The notes: a model not told the origin generated them from the letters alone. A stretch of 64,000 nucleotides of DNA from Agrococcus carbonis (GCF_900104705.1 NZ_LT629734.1:2480001-2544000), one strand, 5' to 3'; shown: positions 8,335 through 20,152, numbered from the stretch's first letter. Numbers and translations are program-made.

Positions 8335-9506
8335 GTGCCCGATGCGCCCCAGCACGTCCCGAACCCGAGCGCGGCCGCGCCCGCACCCGATGCGCCGCAC
8401 GTGCCGGCGCACGCGGATCCCGATCCGCGGGAGGCGCGCCGGCACGCCCGACGCCAGCAGCAGCTCGAAGCCCTCGAGCGGAAGCAGCTGCATCGAGCGG
8501 AGCGGGCGGCCCGCGGGCCCGGCGCCTGGCGCTCCTGGGTGCTGCCCTCGCTCAAGCTGCTCGTCGCGGCCGCGATCGCGATCGCGCTGGTGAAGCTCGC
8601 GTTCTTCCCGGACGGCGATGCCGCCGTCGCCGAGGAGCCGGTGCCCGGCGCGATGTTCGAGGAGCCGACGGTCGTGCTCGAGCGCGGCTCGATCGAGAAC
8701 GCGGTGTCGCTCGAGGGCACGGTCGTGCCGGTCGACGCCGTGCCGATCCGCTCGTCCCAGACCGGCGTCGTCGCGCGCGTCTACGTCGACGACGGACTCG
8801 AGGTGACCGAGGGCGACGTGCTCTACACGGTGCGGGTCGAGACGCAGCCCGAGCCCGACGCCGACGGCATGGTCGGCGACCCGGTGCTGACGCTCTGGAA
8901 CGTGCGCGCGCCCGCGACGGGCACGCTCACCGGTCTCGACCTGCTGCCGGGCCAGTCCGTCGACCTCGCGGGGGAGACCGGGGCCGTGCAGCCGCCGCAA
9001 TTCCGCGTGCAGGCGGCCGTCGGCGCGGCCGAGCAGTACCGCCTGACGACCCAGCCCGACTCCGCGACCGTCACCATCGACTCGGGCCCCGCGCCCTTCT
9101 CGTGCACGGATGTCGCCATCCGCCAGCCCTCCGGGGAGGCGGCGGCCGGCGGCTCCACCGCGACCCTCACGTGCTCGGTCCCCGACGACGTGCGCGTCTT
9201 CGTGGGGCTGTCGGCGACGGTCGAGCTCGTCGCGGGCGCCGCCGAGGACGTGCTGCTCCTACCGACGACGGCAGTGCTCGGCAGCGCCGACGCGGGCATC
9301 GCCTACCGGCCGACGACCGGGCCGGACGGCCTTCCCGGCGAGCCGGAGGAGGTGCGGCTCGAGCTGGGCCTGAGCGACGGCACCGTCGTCGAGGTGCGCT
9401 CCGGGCTCGCCGAGGGCGACGCCGTGCTGCAGTTCGTGCCCGGCGCGGCCGATCCCTGCGCCGACCCGATGGCGGCCGATCCCGCGGTGTGCGGCGAGGT
9501 CTTCCC

Positions 9507-9510
<4 letters not shown>
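8335..9510 (+). CDS. Membrane-fusion/adaptor-like subunit of an ABC transporter (MacA/HlyD type)
   Basis: 391 residues. A charged cytoplasmic N-terminus (REARRHARRQQQLEALERKQLHRAE is split here only for description: about residues 30-58) precedes one membrane anchor at about 65-88 (LPSLKLLVAAAIAIALVKLA). The extracytoplasmic part has biotinyl-lipoyl-like segments (VEGTVV-like strand, GVVARVYVDDGLEVTEGDVL and VRAPATGTLTGLDLLPGQSV) and a C-terminal domain with LLPTTAVL. Two cysteine pairs outside the membrane (in FSCTDVAI/TLTCSVP and near the C-terminus, DPCAD/AVCGEV) could form disulfides. It overlaps the ATPase gene by GTGA. Cargo unknown. Confidence 0.8.
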
Positions 9511-10210
<700 letters not shown>

Positions 10211-10214
<4 letters not shown>

Positions 10215-11431
10215 CCGACGTCGCCGCAGCGATCCAGGACGCCTGGACCGAGCTGCGCATCCACCGTGGCCGCGTGCTCATGAGCCTCATCGGCGTGATG
10301 CTCGCGATCGCGGCGCTCACCGCCTCCGTGGCGATCGGCGAGCTCGCGCGCTCCACGCTCCTGAGCACCTTCGAGTCGCAGTCCGGGCGTGCGGCGACCG
10401 TCTCGATCTGGGTCACCCCCGCCGCGACCGGCGAGCCCACCGCCGCCCACCACGCCGAGGCGCTCGACGCGATCGAGGCGGCCGTCGACCGCTACGCCGT
10501 CGACTTCGCGAGCGCGCGCTCGACCGCCCAGCTCGCGCTCGGCGGCGCAGGCGCGGGCATGGGCGTGCAGATCGAGGCGGTCGAGCCCGACTTCGCGGCC
10601 ATGCGCCATCTGGCGACCCGCGAAGGGCGATTCCTCGCCGACAGCGACCGCATCCGGCTCGCGCCCGCGGTCGTCGTCAACCGCGGCCTGCTCGACCTGC
10701 TCGGCGGCGGCGGTCTCGCCGCCCACCGCACGATCGAGCTCGGCGGCACCACGATGGTCGTCGTCGGCGTCGTCGATCGCGGCCCGAGCGACGAGTGGGC
10801 GCAGGCGTGGATGCTGCCGCGCGATGTCCTGCGCGTCGCCGAGGCCGTCGGCCCGACGGCCTACCTGAGCCCGTTCCAGCTCGAGGTGTGGGTGCCGGAG
10901 GAGCTTGCGGCCGAGGGGGAGCGGCGGCTCGAGCAGGACCTGCGCGCGGCGCTGCCGGGCGCCTCGGTCGAGGGCGACCGCTCCGACTGGCAGGCGTGGG
11001 ACACCGGCTACGACCCGCTGCTGCCGCTGCAGCTGACGCTCGTCGGCACCGCGGTGGTCATCCTCGTGCTCGGCGCCCTCGGCCTCATCACGGTCGCGGT
11101 CGTCTCGATCCGGCAGCGCGTGCGCGAGCTCGGCATCCGCCGCGCGTTCGGCGCGAGCCGCGCGCGCATCTTCGTCGCCGTGATGCTCGAGTCGGTCGTC
11201 GGCACCGTCGTCGCGGGCGCCATCGGCATCGCGCTGTGCATCTTCGCCTACCGGCTGCCGGCGGTGCAGGAGCTCCTCACGCAGGGCGCGGGCGGCGCCG
11301 CGCTGCCCGGCTTCCCGATGGCCGCGGCGGTCACGGGACTCCTCGTCGCGGCCGCCGTCGGCGCGCTCGCCGGCAGCATCCCCGCCACGATCGCCGTCCG
11401 CTCGAAGGTGATCGAGGCGATCCGCTTCTGA
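10211..11431 (+). CDS. ABC transporter permease (FtsX/MacB domain)
   Basis: 406 residues. The first membrane helix (about 17-40, MSLIGVMLAIAALTASVAIG) is followed by a large external MacB-PCD-like domain (about 50-270). Three C-terminal helices follow (near 278-305, 325-350 and 372-395) with the conserved cytoplasmic coupling stretch RQRVRELGIRRAFGASRARI. MacB-like permeases act as dimers with the ATPase and an adaptor to move lipoproteins, peptides or antibiotics outwards. Together the three genes form a complete MacAB-like unit; the substrate is not evident. Confidence 0.9.
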
Positions 11432-11439
11432 TCCGCGGC

Positions 11440-11463
11440 CCGCCCGGAGCGCCTTCCGGGCGG
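11440..11463 (+). terminator. Terminator-like hairpin after the ABC cassette
   Basis: Perfect 9-bp GC stem (CCGCCCGGA at 11440-11448 with TCCGGGCGG at 11455-11463), 6-nt loop, 8 nt after the permease stop. No clear U-tract, as is common for GC-rich actinobacterial terminators. Confidence 0.55.
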
Positions 11464-11479
11464 TGTCGCCGCCCGGATC

Positions 11480-11485
11480 TAGGGT
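11480..11485 (+). promoter_or_regulatory. -10 box of ftsK (leaderless)
   Basis: TAGGGT ends 6 nt before ATG 11492. This spacing argues for ATG 11492 over the in-frame GTG at 11486, which would lie directly against the box. Confidence 0.55.
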
Positions 11486-11491
11486 GTGCGC

Positions 11492-14350
11492 ATGTCCTCC
11501 ACCAAGCCGACGCGCGCCGTCAAGAGCCAGACCTCGAAGGGCAGGTCGACCGGCGCCACCACGAAGGTGCAGCGCACGACCCGAGCCACGAAGGCGCAGC
11601 CGGTGTTCGAGGACGACGGCCCCGGCATCGCCCAGCGCGCCTGGATGGGCCTCGCCCACGCGACCGGCGGCGCCGCGCGCGTGTTCGGCCGCGAGCAGCT
11701 CGCGAAGGAGGAGCGCCGCGACGGCGTGCCGTTCCTCCTCACCATGCTCGCGATCGCGGGCGCGATCGTCGAGTGGATCCTGCCGGCGAACCCGGTCGCC
11801 CAGGCGATCTCCGCCTACACGCTCGGCGGCCTGTTCGGCCAGGTCGCGATCGCGCTGCCGGTCGTGTTCGTGCTGCTCGCCCTGTGGATGTTCCGCCACC
11901 CCGCGTCGGTGAGCGACAACGGCCGCGTGGGCGTCGGCCTCGCGCTCCTGCTCATCTCGGTCTCGGGACTGTGCCACGTCGTCGCGGGCATGCCGGATGC
12001 GTCGCTCGGCATGCCTGCGCTCGCCGACGCCGGCGGCATCCTCGGCTGGGTCGCCTCGGCGCCGCTCGCCGCACTGCTCACGCCGATCGGCGCCGGCATC
12101 GTGTGCGGCCTCATCGCGGCGCTGTCCGTGCTCGTCATCACGCGCACGGCGCCCAACCGCATCCCGGAGCGCCTCGTCGACCTCTACGGCTACCTGTTCG
12201 GCGTCGACACCGCGAGCGCCGACGAGCGCGAGGAGGCGCGTCGCGCGCGCAAGGAGGCGCGCGAGCTCGCGAAGGCGCAGGAGGCGGAGGCCGAGCCGGT
12301 CGACGACGACGCGCTGCCCTTCTGGCGCCGCAACAGCACGGGCCGCGAGGTCGACCCGCCCTACGAGGGCGTCGACGCCCTCGGGCTCGACGGCCTCGAC
12401 GACGACCACGAGCACGCGTACGACAGCCCGGTGGTGGTCGACCGCGACCAGCCCACCACGCGGGTCGCCTCCGGCGCGCCCGCCCCGGCCGACGCAGCCG
12501 CCCACGACGACTACGCGACCGAGGTGCTCGCCTCGCTCGAGCAGGCCGAGGACGCCGTGCGCCGGCACACGGGCGAGATCGCCGGCGCGCCCGCGGCGGT
12601 CGGCGACGCGGCTCCCGCCGCAGCGCCGGCGCCTGCGCGCGAGCGCCCCTACCGCCTCCCGTCGATCGCGTCGCTCGGCCAGGGCGAGCCGCCCAAGGCG
12701 CGCTCGCAGGCCAACGACGACATCGTCGCGGCCATCACGCAGGTGCTCTCGTCGTTCAACGTCGACGCGAAGGTCACCGGCTTCTCGCGCGGGCCGACCG
12801 TCACGCGCTACGAGATCGAGGTCGCGCCGGGCGTGAAGGTCGAGCGCGTCACCGCGCTGTCGAAGAACCTCTCGTACGCGGTCGCCTCGAACGAGGTGCG
12901 CATCCTCTCGCCCATCCCGGGCAAGTCGGCGATCGGCATCGAGATCCCGAACCCCGACCGCGAGACGGTCAAGCTCGGCGACGTGCTGCGCTCGCGCGCC
13001 GCGAGCGATTCGAAGCACCCGATGACGATCGGCATCGGCAAGGATGTCGAGGGCGGCTTCGTCGTCGCGAACCTCGCGAAGATGCCGCACCTGCTCGTCG
13101 CCGGCTCGACCGGCTCGGGCAAGTCGTCGTTCGTCAACTCGATGATCACGAGCCTGCTCATGCGGGCGACGCCCGCCGAGGTGCGGATGGTCCTCGTCGA
13201 CCCGAAGCGCGTCGAGCTCACCGCCTACCAGGGCGTGCCCCATCTCATCACGCCCATCATCACGAACCCGAAGAAGGCCGCCGAGGCGCTGCAGTGGGTC
13301 GTGAAGGAGATGGACATGCGGTACGACGACCTCGCGTCGTTCGGCTACAAGCACATCGATGACTTCAACGCGGCCGTGCGCGCGAACGAGATCGTGCTGC
13401 CGGCGGGCAGCCAGCGCACGCTCAAGCCCTACCCCTACCTGCTCGTCGTGGTCGACGAGCTCGCCGACCTCATGATGGTCGCGCCGCGCGACGTCGAGGA
13501 CTCGATCGTGCGCATCACCCAGCTCGCGCGCGCCGCCGGCATCCACCTCGTGCTCGCGACCCAGCGGCCCTCGGTCGACGTCGTCACGGGCCTCATCAAG
13601 GCCAACGTGCCGAGCCGCTTCGCGTTCGCCGTCTCGAGCGTCACCGACTCGCGCGTCATCCTCGACCAGCCGGGCGCCGACAAGCTGATCGGCCAGGGCG
13701 ACGGGCTCTTCCTGCCGATGGGGGCCAACAAGCCGATGCGCGTCCAGGGCGCGTGGGTCGAGGAGGCCGAGATCCAGCGGGTGGTGCAGCACGTCACCGG
13801 CCAGGCGAAGCCCGAGTACCGCGACGACGTCGCCGAGGTCGCCGAGAAGCGCGAGATCGACGCCGACATCGGCGACGACCTCGAAGACCTCTGCGCCGCC
13901 GCCGAGCTCGTCATCTCGACGCAGTTCGGCTCGACCTCGATGCTGCAGCGCAAGCTCCGGGTCGGCTTCGCGAAGGCCGGGCGCCTCATGGACCTCATGG
14001 AGTCCCGCGAGATCGTCGGGCCGAGCGAGGGGTCGAAGGCCCGCGACGTGCTCGTGCCGCCCGACGGGCTCGCCGCCGTGCTCGCGTCGCTGCGCGGCGA
14101 GGGGCCTGCGCCTGCCTCGGGCGCCGCCTCCGCGCCGACGGGCCACGCCGGCGGCTCGAGCCCGGCGCCCGCCGCGCCGTCCGCGCCCGACGCCGCCGAC
14201 GCATCCGAGCACGACGACGACGCCGACGGCGCCTGGGTCGACGACGACCGCTACAGCGACCCCCTCGACGAGGCGAACCGCGAGGGCCTCGAGGTCGTGG
14301 AGGCCGAGGGCGACGACGAGGACGCCTGGTCGCTCACAGGTCGCGACTAG
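11492..14350 (+). CDS. ftsK: DNA translocase FtsK/SpoIIIE family
   Basis: 952 residues. Septum-anchored ATPase that pumps chromosomal DNA during division. The N-terminal part has about four membrane helices (roughly residues 80-225), followed by a low-complexity acidic linker (about 240-390). The motor domain has Walker [11 protein letters not shown] near 537 and Walker [14 protein letters not shown] near 650. A C-terminal gamma winged helix ([16 protein letters not shown]) for reading polar DNA motifs follows, with a short acidic Ala/Pro tail after it. Next to pgsA and cinA as in many actinobacteria. Confidence 0.96.
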   Translation: MSSTKPTRAVKSQTSKGRSTGATTKVQRTTRATKAQPVFEDDGPGIAQRAWMGLAHATGGAARVFGREQLAKEERRDGVPFLLTMLAIAGAIVEWILPANPVAQAISAYTLGGLFGQVAIALPVVFVLLALWMFRHPASVSDNGRVGVGLALLLISVSGLCHVVAGMPDASLGMPALADAGGILGWVASAPLAALLTPIGAGIVCGLIAALSVLVITRTAPNRIPERLVDLYGYLFGVDTASADEREEARRARKEARELAKAQEAEAEPVDDDALPFWRRNSTGREVDPPYEGVDALGLDGLDDDHEHAYDSPVVVDRDQPTTRVASGAPAPADAAAHDDYATEVLASLEQAEDAVRRHTGEIAGAPAAVGDAAPAAAPAPARERPYRLPSIASLGQGEPPKARSQANDDIVAAITQVLSSFNVDAKVTGFSRGPTVTRYEIEVAPGVKVERVTALSKNLSYAVASNEVRILSPIPGKSAIGIEIPNPDRETVKLGDVLRSRAASDSKHPMTIGIGKDVEGGFVVANLAKMPHLLVAGSTGSGKSSFVNSMITSLLMRATPAEVRMVLVDPKRVELTAYQGVPHLITPIITNPKKAAEALQWVVKEMDMRYDDLASFGYKHIDDFNAAVRANEIVLPAGSQRTLKPYPYLLVVVDELADLMMVAPRDVEDSIVRITQLARAAGIHLVLATQRPSVDVVTGLIKANVPSRFAFAVSSVTDSRVILDQPGADKLIGQGDGLFLPMGANKPMRVQGAWVEEAEIQRVVQHVTGQAKPEYRDDVAEVAEKREIDADIGDDLEDLCAAAELVISTQFGSTSMLQRKLRVGFAKAGRLMDLMESREIVGPSEGSKARDVLVPPDGLAAVLASLRGEGPAPASGAASAPTGHAGGSSPAPAAPSAPDAADASEHDDDADGAWVDDDRYSDPLDEANREGLEVVEAEGDDEDAWSLTGRD

Positions 14351-14351
14351 G

Positions 14352-14357
14352 TAGCCT
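14352..14357 (+). promoter_or_regulatory. -10 box upstream of pgsA
   Basis: TAGCCT lies directly after the ftsK stop. Using the 7-nt rule the transcript would begin at the GTG of a 9-codon ORF (14365), 17 nt before the pgsA ATG. Confidence 0.5.
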
Positions 14358-14364
14358 TGGCGGC

Positions 14365-14394
14365 GTGAGAGAGCTGGACCGATGGGGCTGCTGA
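14365..14394 (+). CDS. Putative leaderless 9-codon leader ORF before pgsA
   Basis: Starts at the GTG 7 nt past a -10 box and encodes MRELDRWGC, stopping with TGA at 14392-14394, 13 nt inside pgsA in another frame. Because leaderless transcripts are initiated at a 5'-terminal ATG/GTG, this frame should be read if the promoter call is right. Function unknown; it may merely couple or tune pgsA translation. Prediction from spacing only. Confidence 0.3.
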   Translation: MRELDRWGC

Positions 14395-14981
14395 GCCCGT
14401 GGCGCGGGCGCGTGTGGCGCCGAGGCGAGGAGCCCGCGAGCGTCGCGAGCGTGCCCAACCTCATCTCGGTCGCCCGCATCCTGCTCACGCCCGTGTTCAT
14501 CGTGGTCGCGCTCACGAACCCCGAGCCGGGGCTCGCCCGCACGCTCGCGGCGGTGCTGTTCGCCGTCCTCATCGCGACCGACTTCGTCGACGGGCAGATC
14601 GCGCGCGGGCGAGGCCTCGTGACCGACTTCGGCAAGCTCATCGACCCGATCGCCGACAAGGCGATCACCGGCAGCGCCTTCGTCGTGCTCTCGGTGCTCG
14701 GCGAGCTCGACTGGTGGATCACGATCGTCGTGCTGCTGCGCGAGTGGGGCATCACGGCCTACCGGCTCATCGTCTCGAGCCGCACGGTGATCGCCGCGGA
14801 CTGGGCGGGCAAGGCCAAGACGATGGCGCAGGCGATCGCGCTGCCGCTCGCGCTCGTGCCGCTGCAGGCGTGGATGGGGGAGCCCGGCATGTGGATCTGC
14901 GTCGTCACCATGACGATCGCGGTGGCGCTCACGATCTACTCGGGGCTCGAGTTCGTGGTGCAGGCGGTGCGGTCGCGATGA
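14382..14981 (+). CDS. pgsA: CDP-diacylglycerol-glycerol-3-phosphate 3-phosphatidyltransferase
   Basis: 199 residues, integral membrane enzyme making phosphatidylglycerol phosphate from CDP-diacylglycerol. The CDP-alcohol phosphotransferase signature D-G-x2-A-R-x8-G-x3-D-x3-D is intact in DFVDGQIARGRGLVTDFGK and the following IDPIADK (about 66-92). Several hydrophobic helices span the rest. The N-terminus (MGLLSPWRGRVWRRGEE) is basic and slightly extended. ATGA overlap with cinA. The same position relative to ftsK as M. tuberculosis pgsA3 supports the assignment, though which phosphatidyl acceptor is used is inferred. Confidence 0.9.
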   Translation: MGLLSPWRGRVWRRGEEPASVASVPNLISVARILLTPVFIVVALTNPEPGLARTLAAVLFAVLIATDFVDGQIARGRGLVTDFGKLIDPIADKAITGSAFVVLSVLGELDWWITIVVLLREWGITAYRLIVSSRTVIAADWAGKAKTMAQAIALPLALVPLQAWMGEPGMWICVVTMTIAVALTIYSGLEFVVQAVRSR

Positions 14982-15517
14982 CGGATGCGCTGGAGCTCTC
15001 GGGCAGGATCGTCGCGCGCGCGGCCGCCCGGCACATCACGATCGCCGTCGCCGAGTCGCTCACGGGCGGCCTCGTCGCCGAGACGCTCGTGCGCACGCCC
15101 GGCGCCTCGACCGTGCTGCGCCTCGGGGTCGTCGCGTATGCGACGGAGATGAAGCACGAGGTGCTGCGCGTGCCCGCGGCGCTGCTCGCCGAGCGCGGGC
15201 CCGTGGACCCCGACGTCGCGATCGCGATGGCGCGCGGCGTGCGCGAGCTCGCAGCGCTCGACCGCGGTGCGTGCACGATCGGCGTCGCGACGACCGGCGT
15301 GGCGGGGCCCGGAGCGCAGGCCGGCCACCCGCCTGGGGAGTTCCACATCGGGCTCGAGCTCGACACGGTGCGCGGCCGCGTGACGAGCTCCACGTCGCAC
15401 CTCGTCACGGGCGACCGGGAGGCGGTGCGGCACGCCGCCGCGATCGCGGCGCTGCGCGCGCTCGACGCCGCGCTCGAGCGCACCGACCTCACGATGCACA
15501 GCGAATCCACACGCTGA
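14978..15517 (+). CDS. CinA family protein (nicotinamide-nucleotide amidohydrolase domain)
   Basis: 179 residues, the stand-alone C-terminal CinA domain (PncC-like). PncC converts NMN to nicotinate mononucleotide in NAD salvage. Conserved segments visible are [36 protein letters not shown], the ATTGVAGPG loop and the terminal [17 protein letters not shown]. Lacks the N-terminal COG1058 domain of full CinA. Overlaps pgsA by ATGA. Confidence 0.9.
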   Translation: MTDALELSGRIVARAAARHITIAVAESLTGGLVAETLVRTPGASTVLRLGVVAYATEMKHEVLRVPAALLAERGPVDPDVAIAMARGVRELAALDRGACTIGVATTGVAGPGAQAGHPPGEFHIGLELDTVRGRVTSSTSHLVTGDREAVRHAAAIAALRALDAALERTDLTMHSESTR

Positions 15518-15601
15518 CCACGGCACCCTGCGGAATGCGGGATGTGCCATGGACGTTGACAACGTCGTGGGCATCACAGGAGCAGGCAGGCAGCCTGCGA
15601 C

Positions 15602-15607
15602 TAGGCT
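15602..15607 (+). promoter_or_regulatory. -10 box of the ClgR-like gene
   Basis: TAGGCT; predicted start near 15614 gives a leader of about 25 nt with AAGGGGGA before ATG 15639. The ATG at 15609 is too close to the box to be used. Confidence 0.45.
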
Positions 15608-15638
15608 GATGCATCCGACCACGGTGAAGGGGGAGACC

Positions 15639-15968
15639 ATGGTGCTGGTTCGACAGGAGATCGGCGACGTGCTGCGGGACACGCGGCTGCGGCAGGGGAG
15701 GACCCTGCGCCAGGTCGCCTCGCGCGCATCCGTCGCCCTCGGCTACCTGAGCGAGGTGGAGCGCGGGCAGAAGGAGGCCTCGAGCGAGATCCTCGCCTCG
15801 GTGGCCGACGCCCTGGAGGTGCCGCTGTCGAGCATCCTGCGAGAGGTGGGGGACCGTCTCGCTGTGCTCGAGGGCCTCGGCTACGGCGACCTCGACCCGC
15901 TCGCCTCGCCCGTTCCCGACACGCTGCCGGCAGAGCTGGTGGCGGAGTTCGACTCGGCCGTCCACTAG
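15639..15968 (+). CDS. clgR: XRE-family transcriptional regulator, ClgR-like
   Basis: 109 residues. An N-terminal helix-turn-helix (about 5-65) carries [20 protein letters not shown] and [19 protein letters not shown], the pattern of ClgR, the activator of clp protease and stress genes in actinobacteria. A short C-terminal tail ends in EFDSAVH; in some relatives the ClgR tail directs Clp proteolysis, but the LAA-type end is absent here. Location between cinA and DUF3046/recA matches ClgR (Rv2745c) in mycobacteria. Start chosen by the AAGGGGGA site and promoter position; longer upstream frames are rejected. Confidence 0.85.
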   Translation: MVLVRQEIGDVLRDTRLRQGRTLRQVASRASVALGYLSEVERGQKEASSEILASVADALEVPLSSILREVGDRLAVLEGLGYGDLDPLASPVPDTLPAELVAEFDSAVH

Positions 15969-15976
15969 GAGGCCGG

Positions 15977-16198
15977 GTGCGGGAGAGCGAGCTGCGGCTC
16001 GCGGTCGCGGAGGAGTTCGGCGCGCTCGGGTCGGTGCTGATGACCGACCTGACGCTGTCGACCCTCGGCGGCCGCACCGGCAGCGAGGCGCTCGCCGCCG
16101 GCGTCCCCGCCAAGCGGGTGTGGCAGGCGCTGTGCGACGCGAAGGACGTCCCGGAGCAGCGCCGACACGGCCGGGGCCTGCGCGACCCGCGGCGCTGA
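15977..16198 (+). CDS. DUF3046 family protein
   Basis: 73 residues. Matches the small actinobacterial DUF3046 family found next to recA: EFGALGSVLMTDLTLSTLGGRT followed by AALAAGVP-like residues and VWQALCDAKDVPEQRR. No function is known. Starts with GTG 8 nt after the clgR stop, with that gene's TAG stop forming part of the TAGGAGG ribosome site, so the pair is likely co-expressed. Confidence 0.85.
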   Translation: MRESELRLAVAEEFGALGSVLMTDLTLSTLGGRTGSEALAAGVPAKRVWQALCDAKDVPEQRRHGRGLRDPRR

Positions 16199-16226
16199 GC
16201 GCACCGGCGACACGCCGCATCCGCAT

Positions 16227-16242
16227 TCGAAGATGCGTTCGA
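16227..16242 (+). promoter_or_regulatory. LexA operator (SOS box) of recA
   Basis: TCGAAGATGCGTTCGA matches the Gram-positive SOS box TCGAAC-N4-GTTCGA except for one base (sixth, C to G). It covers the -35 region of the promoter whose -10 is TAGGCT at 16251-16256, a repressing position. Confidence 0.85.
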
Positions 16243-16250
16243 TGCGCGCG

Positions 16251-16256
16251 TAGGCT
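16251..16256 (+). promoter_or_regulatory. -10 box of recA
   Basis: TAGGCT 8 nt downstream of the SOS box; predicted start near 16263, so recA has a leader of about 105 nt ending in GGAAGG before ATG 16368. Confidence 0.6.
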
Positions 16257-16367
16257 GGCACCGCACGAGCGGCTCGTCTCCACAGGCGGGCCCGCGGGCC
16301 GCACGCATGTCAGCGGCCCGACGTACCGTGAGCGCACAGACCAGCCACGCTGAACGGAAGGCCCGCA

Positions 16368-17431
<1,064 letters not shown>

Positions 17432-17435
<4 letters not shown>

Positions 17436-18049
17436 GCGACCCCGATCGGCTGGCCGGCGTCACCGAGCTCTCCGCCTGGATCGCCTCTCGCGAGGACGAT
17501 CCGGCGGAGCGCCGGTCGCCGGCCTTCGCCGCATGGCACGACGGCGACGACGACGACGAGGCGCCAGAGCTCGGAGTGCCGGAGCCTGTCGACGAGGAGG
17601 CGGCGCGCGGCATCGCGCTGCGCGCCCTCGGGCGGAAGGCGGCGAGCCGGCAGGAGCTCGATCGCACCCTCGAGCGGCGCGACGTCGAGCCCGACGTGCG
17701 CGAGGCCGTGCTCGATCGGCTCGAGCGCGACGGGCTCGTCGACGACGCTCAGCTCGCCCGCGATCTCGCCGAGCGGCTGCGCGAGCGCAAGCACCTCGGT
17801 GAGCGCGGCATCGCGGCCGAGCTGCGCAAGCGCGGCCTCGATCCGGAAGTCCTCGAGGCGAGCGACGACGACGCCGAGCTGCGGCGCGCGATCGAGGCGG
17901 CGGCCGAGCGTCGGCGCCGGATGGGTTCGCTCGATGACGACACCGCCGAGCGGCGGCTGGCCGGCTGGCTGCAGCGCCGAGGGTTCGGCGGCAGCACGGT
18001 CCGCATCGCGCTCGAGCGCACTCGGCCGAGGGGTCCCCGCTTTCGGTGA
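17432..18049 (+). CDS. recX: Regulatory protein RecX
   Basis: 205 residues. Small helical inhibitor that binds RecA filaments. After a variable acidic N-terminus (1-60) come the three-helix repeats: [39 protein letters not shown] and the repeat around [21 protein letters not shown], ending with [25 protein letters not shown] overlap with recA shows coupling under the same SOS promoter. Confidence 0.93.
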
Positions 18050-18089
18050 TCCCTCAGCGTGCCTTCAGGATGCGAGGCTGTGTCGCGGC

Positions 18090-18095
18090 TAGGTT
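18090..18095 (+). promoter_or_regulatory. -10 box of lipoprotein gene (leaderless)
   Basis: TAGGTT ends 6 nt before ATG 18102. Confidence 0.55.
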
Positions 18096-18101
18096 CGTGG
18101 C

Positions 18102-18542
18102 ATGAAGAAGACCAGGATCCTTGCGCTGCCGGCTGTCGCGGCAGCTTCGCTGCTCGCCCTCACCGGGTGCTTCCAGCTCCCGCCCGTCGGCGGCGGCAAC
18201 AACCCCGGCACGAGCACCGACCCGGGCACCGCCGGCGAGGACGTCGCAGGCACCTCCTGGACGGGCCAGATGGAGGGCTTCGCCGAGCTGAGCTTCACGC
18301 TCAACCCCGACGGCACCGTCGACATCAGCGAGTGGAACGGCGGCAGCGGCTTCGACAGCCCGCGCGACACCTGGTCCGGCGACAGCTCCGACCTCACGAT
18401 CGTGATCACGCAGCTGCAGGACCCGAACAGCGAGGACCCGGCGTTCGACGTGACGTTCAACGGCACGGCCCAGGACGGCACGATGGACCTCAAGGGCGAC
18501 GCTCCCGACGGCGAGTGGACGCTCTCGGCGACGCAGGACTGA
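18102..18542 (+). CDS. Small secreted lipoprotein, unknown function
   Basis: 146 residues. Lipoprotein signal peptide [20 protein letters not shown] with lipobox LTGC, acylated cysteine at residue 23. A Gly/Asn/Thr-rich linker follows, then a beta-rich domain ([53 protein letters not shown]) resembling small lipocalin-like or META-like barrels, though I cannot name the family. It stands alone between recX and miaB with its own leaderless promoter and a following terminator. Confidence 0.85.
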   Translation: MKKTRILALPAVAAASLLALTGCFQLPPVGGGNNPGTSTDPGTAGEDVAGTSWTGQMEGFAELSFTLNPDGTVDISEWNGGSGFDSPRDTWSGDSSDLTIVITQLQDPNSEDPAFDVTFNGTAQDGTMDLKGDAPDGEWTLSATQD

Positions 18543-18557
18543 GTCGCCACGAACGCA

Positions 18558-18589
18558 CAGCAGCCCCGCGCTCCGGCGCGGGGCTGCTG
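18558..18589 (+). terminator. Terminator after the lipoprotein gene
   Basis: Perfect 14-bp stem (18558-18571 with 18576-18589) closing a TCCG tetraloop, 15 nt past the stop. No U-tract follows, but the stem is exceptionally stable. Confidence 0.7.
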
Positions 18590-18602
18590 GCGTCTGCGCC
18601 GG

Positions 18603-18608
18603 TACGCT
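18603..18608 (+). promoter_or_regulatory. -10 box of miaB (leaderless)
   Basis: TACGCT ends 7 nt before the miaB ATG at 18616; the interval GGAGGCC could also act as a ribosome site. Confidence 0.5.
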
Positions 18609-18615
18609 GGAGGCC

Positions 18616-20109
18616 ATGTCGACGATGCTCGCGCCGCGCACCTACGAGGTGAAGACCTTCGGCTGCCAGATGAACGTGCACGACTCCGAGCGGCTGCGCG
18701 GCTCGCTCGAGGAGGCCGGCTACGTCGAGGCCGTCGACGACGCCCCCGACGTCATCGTCATCAACACCTGCGCGGTGCGCGAGAACGCCGACCAGAAGCT
18801 CTACGGCCACCTGGGCCACCTCGCCCGCACGAAGCGCGAGCGCGAGGGCTTCCAGATCGCCGTCGGCGGCTGCCTCGCGCAGAAGGACCGCTCGACCATC
18901 CTCGAGAAGGCGCCGTGGGTCGACGTCGTCTTCGGCACCCACAACCTGGGCTCGCTGCCGGCGCTGCTCGAGCGCAGCCGGCACAACGGCGAGGCCGAGG
19001 TCGAGATCCTCGAGGCGCTCGAGGTGTTCCCCTCGACGCTGCCCACCAAGCGCGAGTCGACCTACGCGGGCTGGGTGTCCATCTCGGTCGGCTGCAACAA
19101 CACCTGCACGTTCTGCATCGTGCCCTCGCTGCGCGGCAAGGAGCGCGACCGGCGTCCGGGCGAGATCCTCGCCGAGGTGCAGGCGCTCGTCGACGACGGC
19201 GCGATCGAGGTGACGCTGCTCGGCCAGAACGTCAACTCCTACGGCGTCGAGTTCGGCGACCGGCTCGCGTTCGGCAAGCTGCTGCGCGCCGCGGGCGAGA
19301 TCGACGGCCTCGAGCGCATCCGCTTCACGAGCCCGCACCCCGCAGCGTTCACCGACGACGTCATCGACGCGATGGCCGAGACGGATGCTGTGATGCCGCA
19401 GCTGCACATGCCGCTGCAGTCGGGCTCCGACCGAGTGCTGCGCGCGATGCGGCGCTCCTACCGCTCCGCCAAGTTCCTCGGCATCCTCGACCGCGTGCGC
19501 GAGCGCATCCCGCACGCGGCGATCACGACCGACATCATCGTCGGCTTCCCCGGTGAGACGGAGGAGGACTTCGCCGAGACCCTGCGGGTCGTCGAGCAGG
19601 CGCGCTTCGCCTCGGCGTTCACCTTCCAGTACTCGATCCGCCCGGGCACGCCCGCGGCGACCATGCCCGACCAAGTGCCGAAGGAGGTCGTGCAGGAGCG
19701 CTTCGAGCGGCTCGTCGCGCTGCAGGACCACATCTCGTTCGACGAGAACCGGCGGCAGGTGGGGCGCACCGCCGAGGTGCTGGTCTCCGTCGGCGAGGGC
19801 AAGAAGGACGCCGAGACCCACCGGCTGACGGGCCGCGCCGAGGACAACCGGCTCGTGCACTTCAGCCCCGGCGGGCTCACGGGCGCCGATGCGCCGCGCC
19901 CCGGCGACGTCGTCACGGTCGAGATCACGCACGCCGCTCCGTTCCACCTCATCGCCGACGCCGAGCCGCTCGGGCTCCGGCGAACCCGCGCGGGCGACGC
20001 CTGGGATCGCGCGCAGGCGGACTCATGCGGGGTGCCCGCCACCGCATCCGCGACCGCCCCCGGCGGCCCGGTCTCCCTCGGCCTGCCGACGCTGCGCGTC
20101 GCCGGCTAG
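18616..20109 (+). CDS. miaB: tRNA-2-methylthio-N6-dimethylallyladenosine synthase
   Basis: 497 residues. Radical-SAM methylthiotransferase that adds the methylthio group to i6A37 of tRNAs, acting after MiaA, which is encoded 1 kb downstream. The N-terminal MTTase domain has Cys17 (TFGCQMN) and the cysteines of NTCAVREN and GGCLAQK for the auxiliary cluster; radical-SAM cysteines are Cys160, Cys164 and Cys167 (CNNTCTFC). A TRAM domain ends near [14 protein letters not shown]. The last 45 or so residues are a variable extension. Confidence 0.97.
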   Translation: MSTMLAPRTYEVKTFGCQMNVHDSERLRGSLEEAGYVEAVDDAPDVIVINTCAVRENADQKLYGHLGHLARTKREREGFQIAVGGCLAQKDRSTILEKAPWVDVVFGTHNLGSLPALLERSRHNGEAEVEILEALEVFPSTLPTKRESTYAGWVSISVGCNNTCTFCIVPSLRGKERDRRPGEILAEVQALVDDGAIEVTLLGQNVNSYGVEFGDRLAFGKLLRAAGEIDGLERIRFTSPHPAAFTDDVIDAMAETDAVMPQLHMPLQSGSDRVLRAMRRSYRSAKFLGILDRVRERIPHAAITTDIIVGFPGETEEDFAETLRVVEQARFASAFTFQYSIRPGTPAATMPDQVPKEVVQERFERLVALQDHISFDENRRQVGRTAEVLVSVGEGKKDAETHRLTGRAEDNRLVHFSPGGLTGADAPRPGDVVTVEITHAAPFHLIADAEPLGLRRTRAGDAWDRAQADSCGVPATASATAPGGPVSLGLPTLRVAG

Positions 20110-20133
20110 GCGCTGCCTGGGCGCGCGTGCGCC

Positions 20134-20152
20134 GGGCGCCTTGTCGGCGCCC
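20134..20152 (+). terminator. Terminator-like hairpin after miaB
   Basis: Perfect 7-bp stem GGGCGCC/GGCGCCC around a TTGTC loop, 25 nt past the miaB stop. No U-tract. Confidence 0.5.

Noticed and set aside
11486-11488. Alternative GTG start for ftsK
   Set aside because: Would begin directly after the -10 box; ATG 11492 fits the 6-nt spacing seen in other genes.
15549-15638. Longer N-terminus for the ClgR-like gene
   Set aside because: It would include the -10 box within the coding part; ATG 15639 has a clear ribosome site and aligns with the family start.
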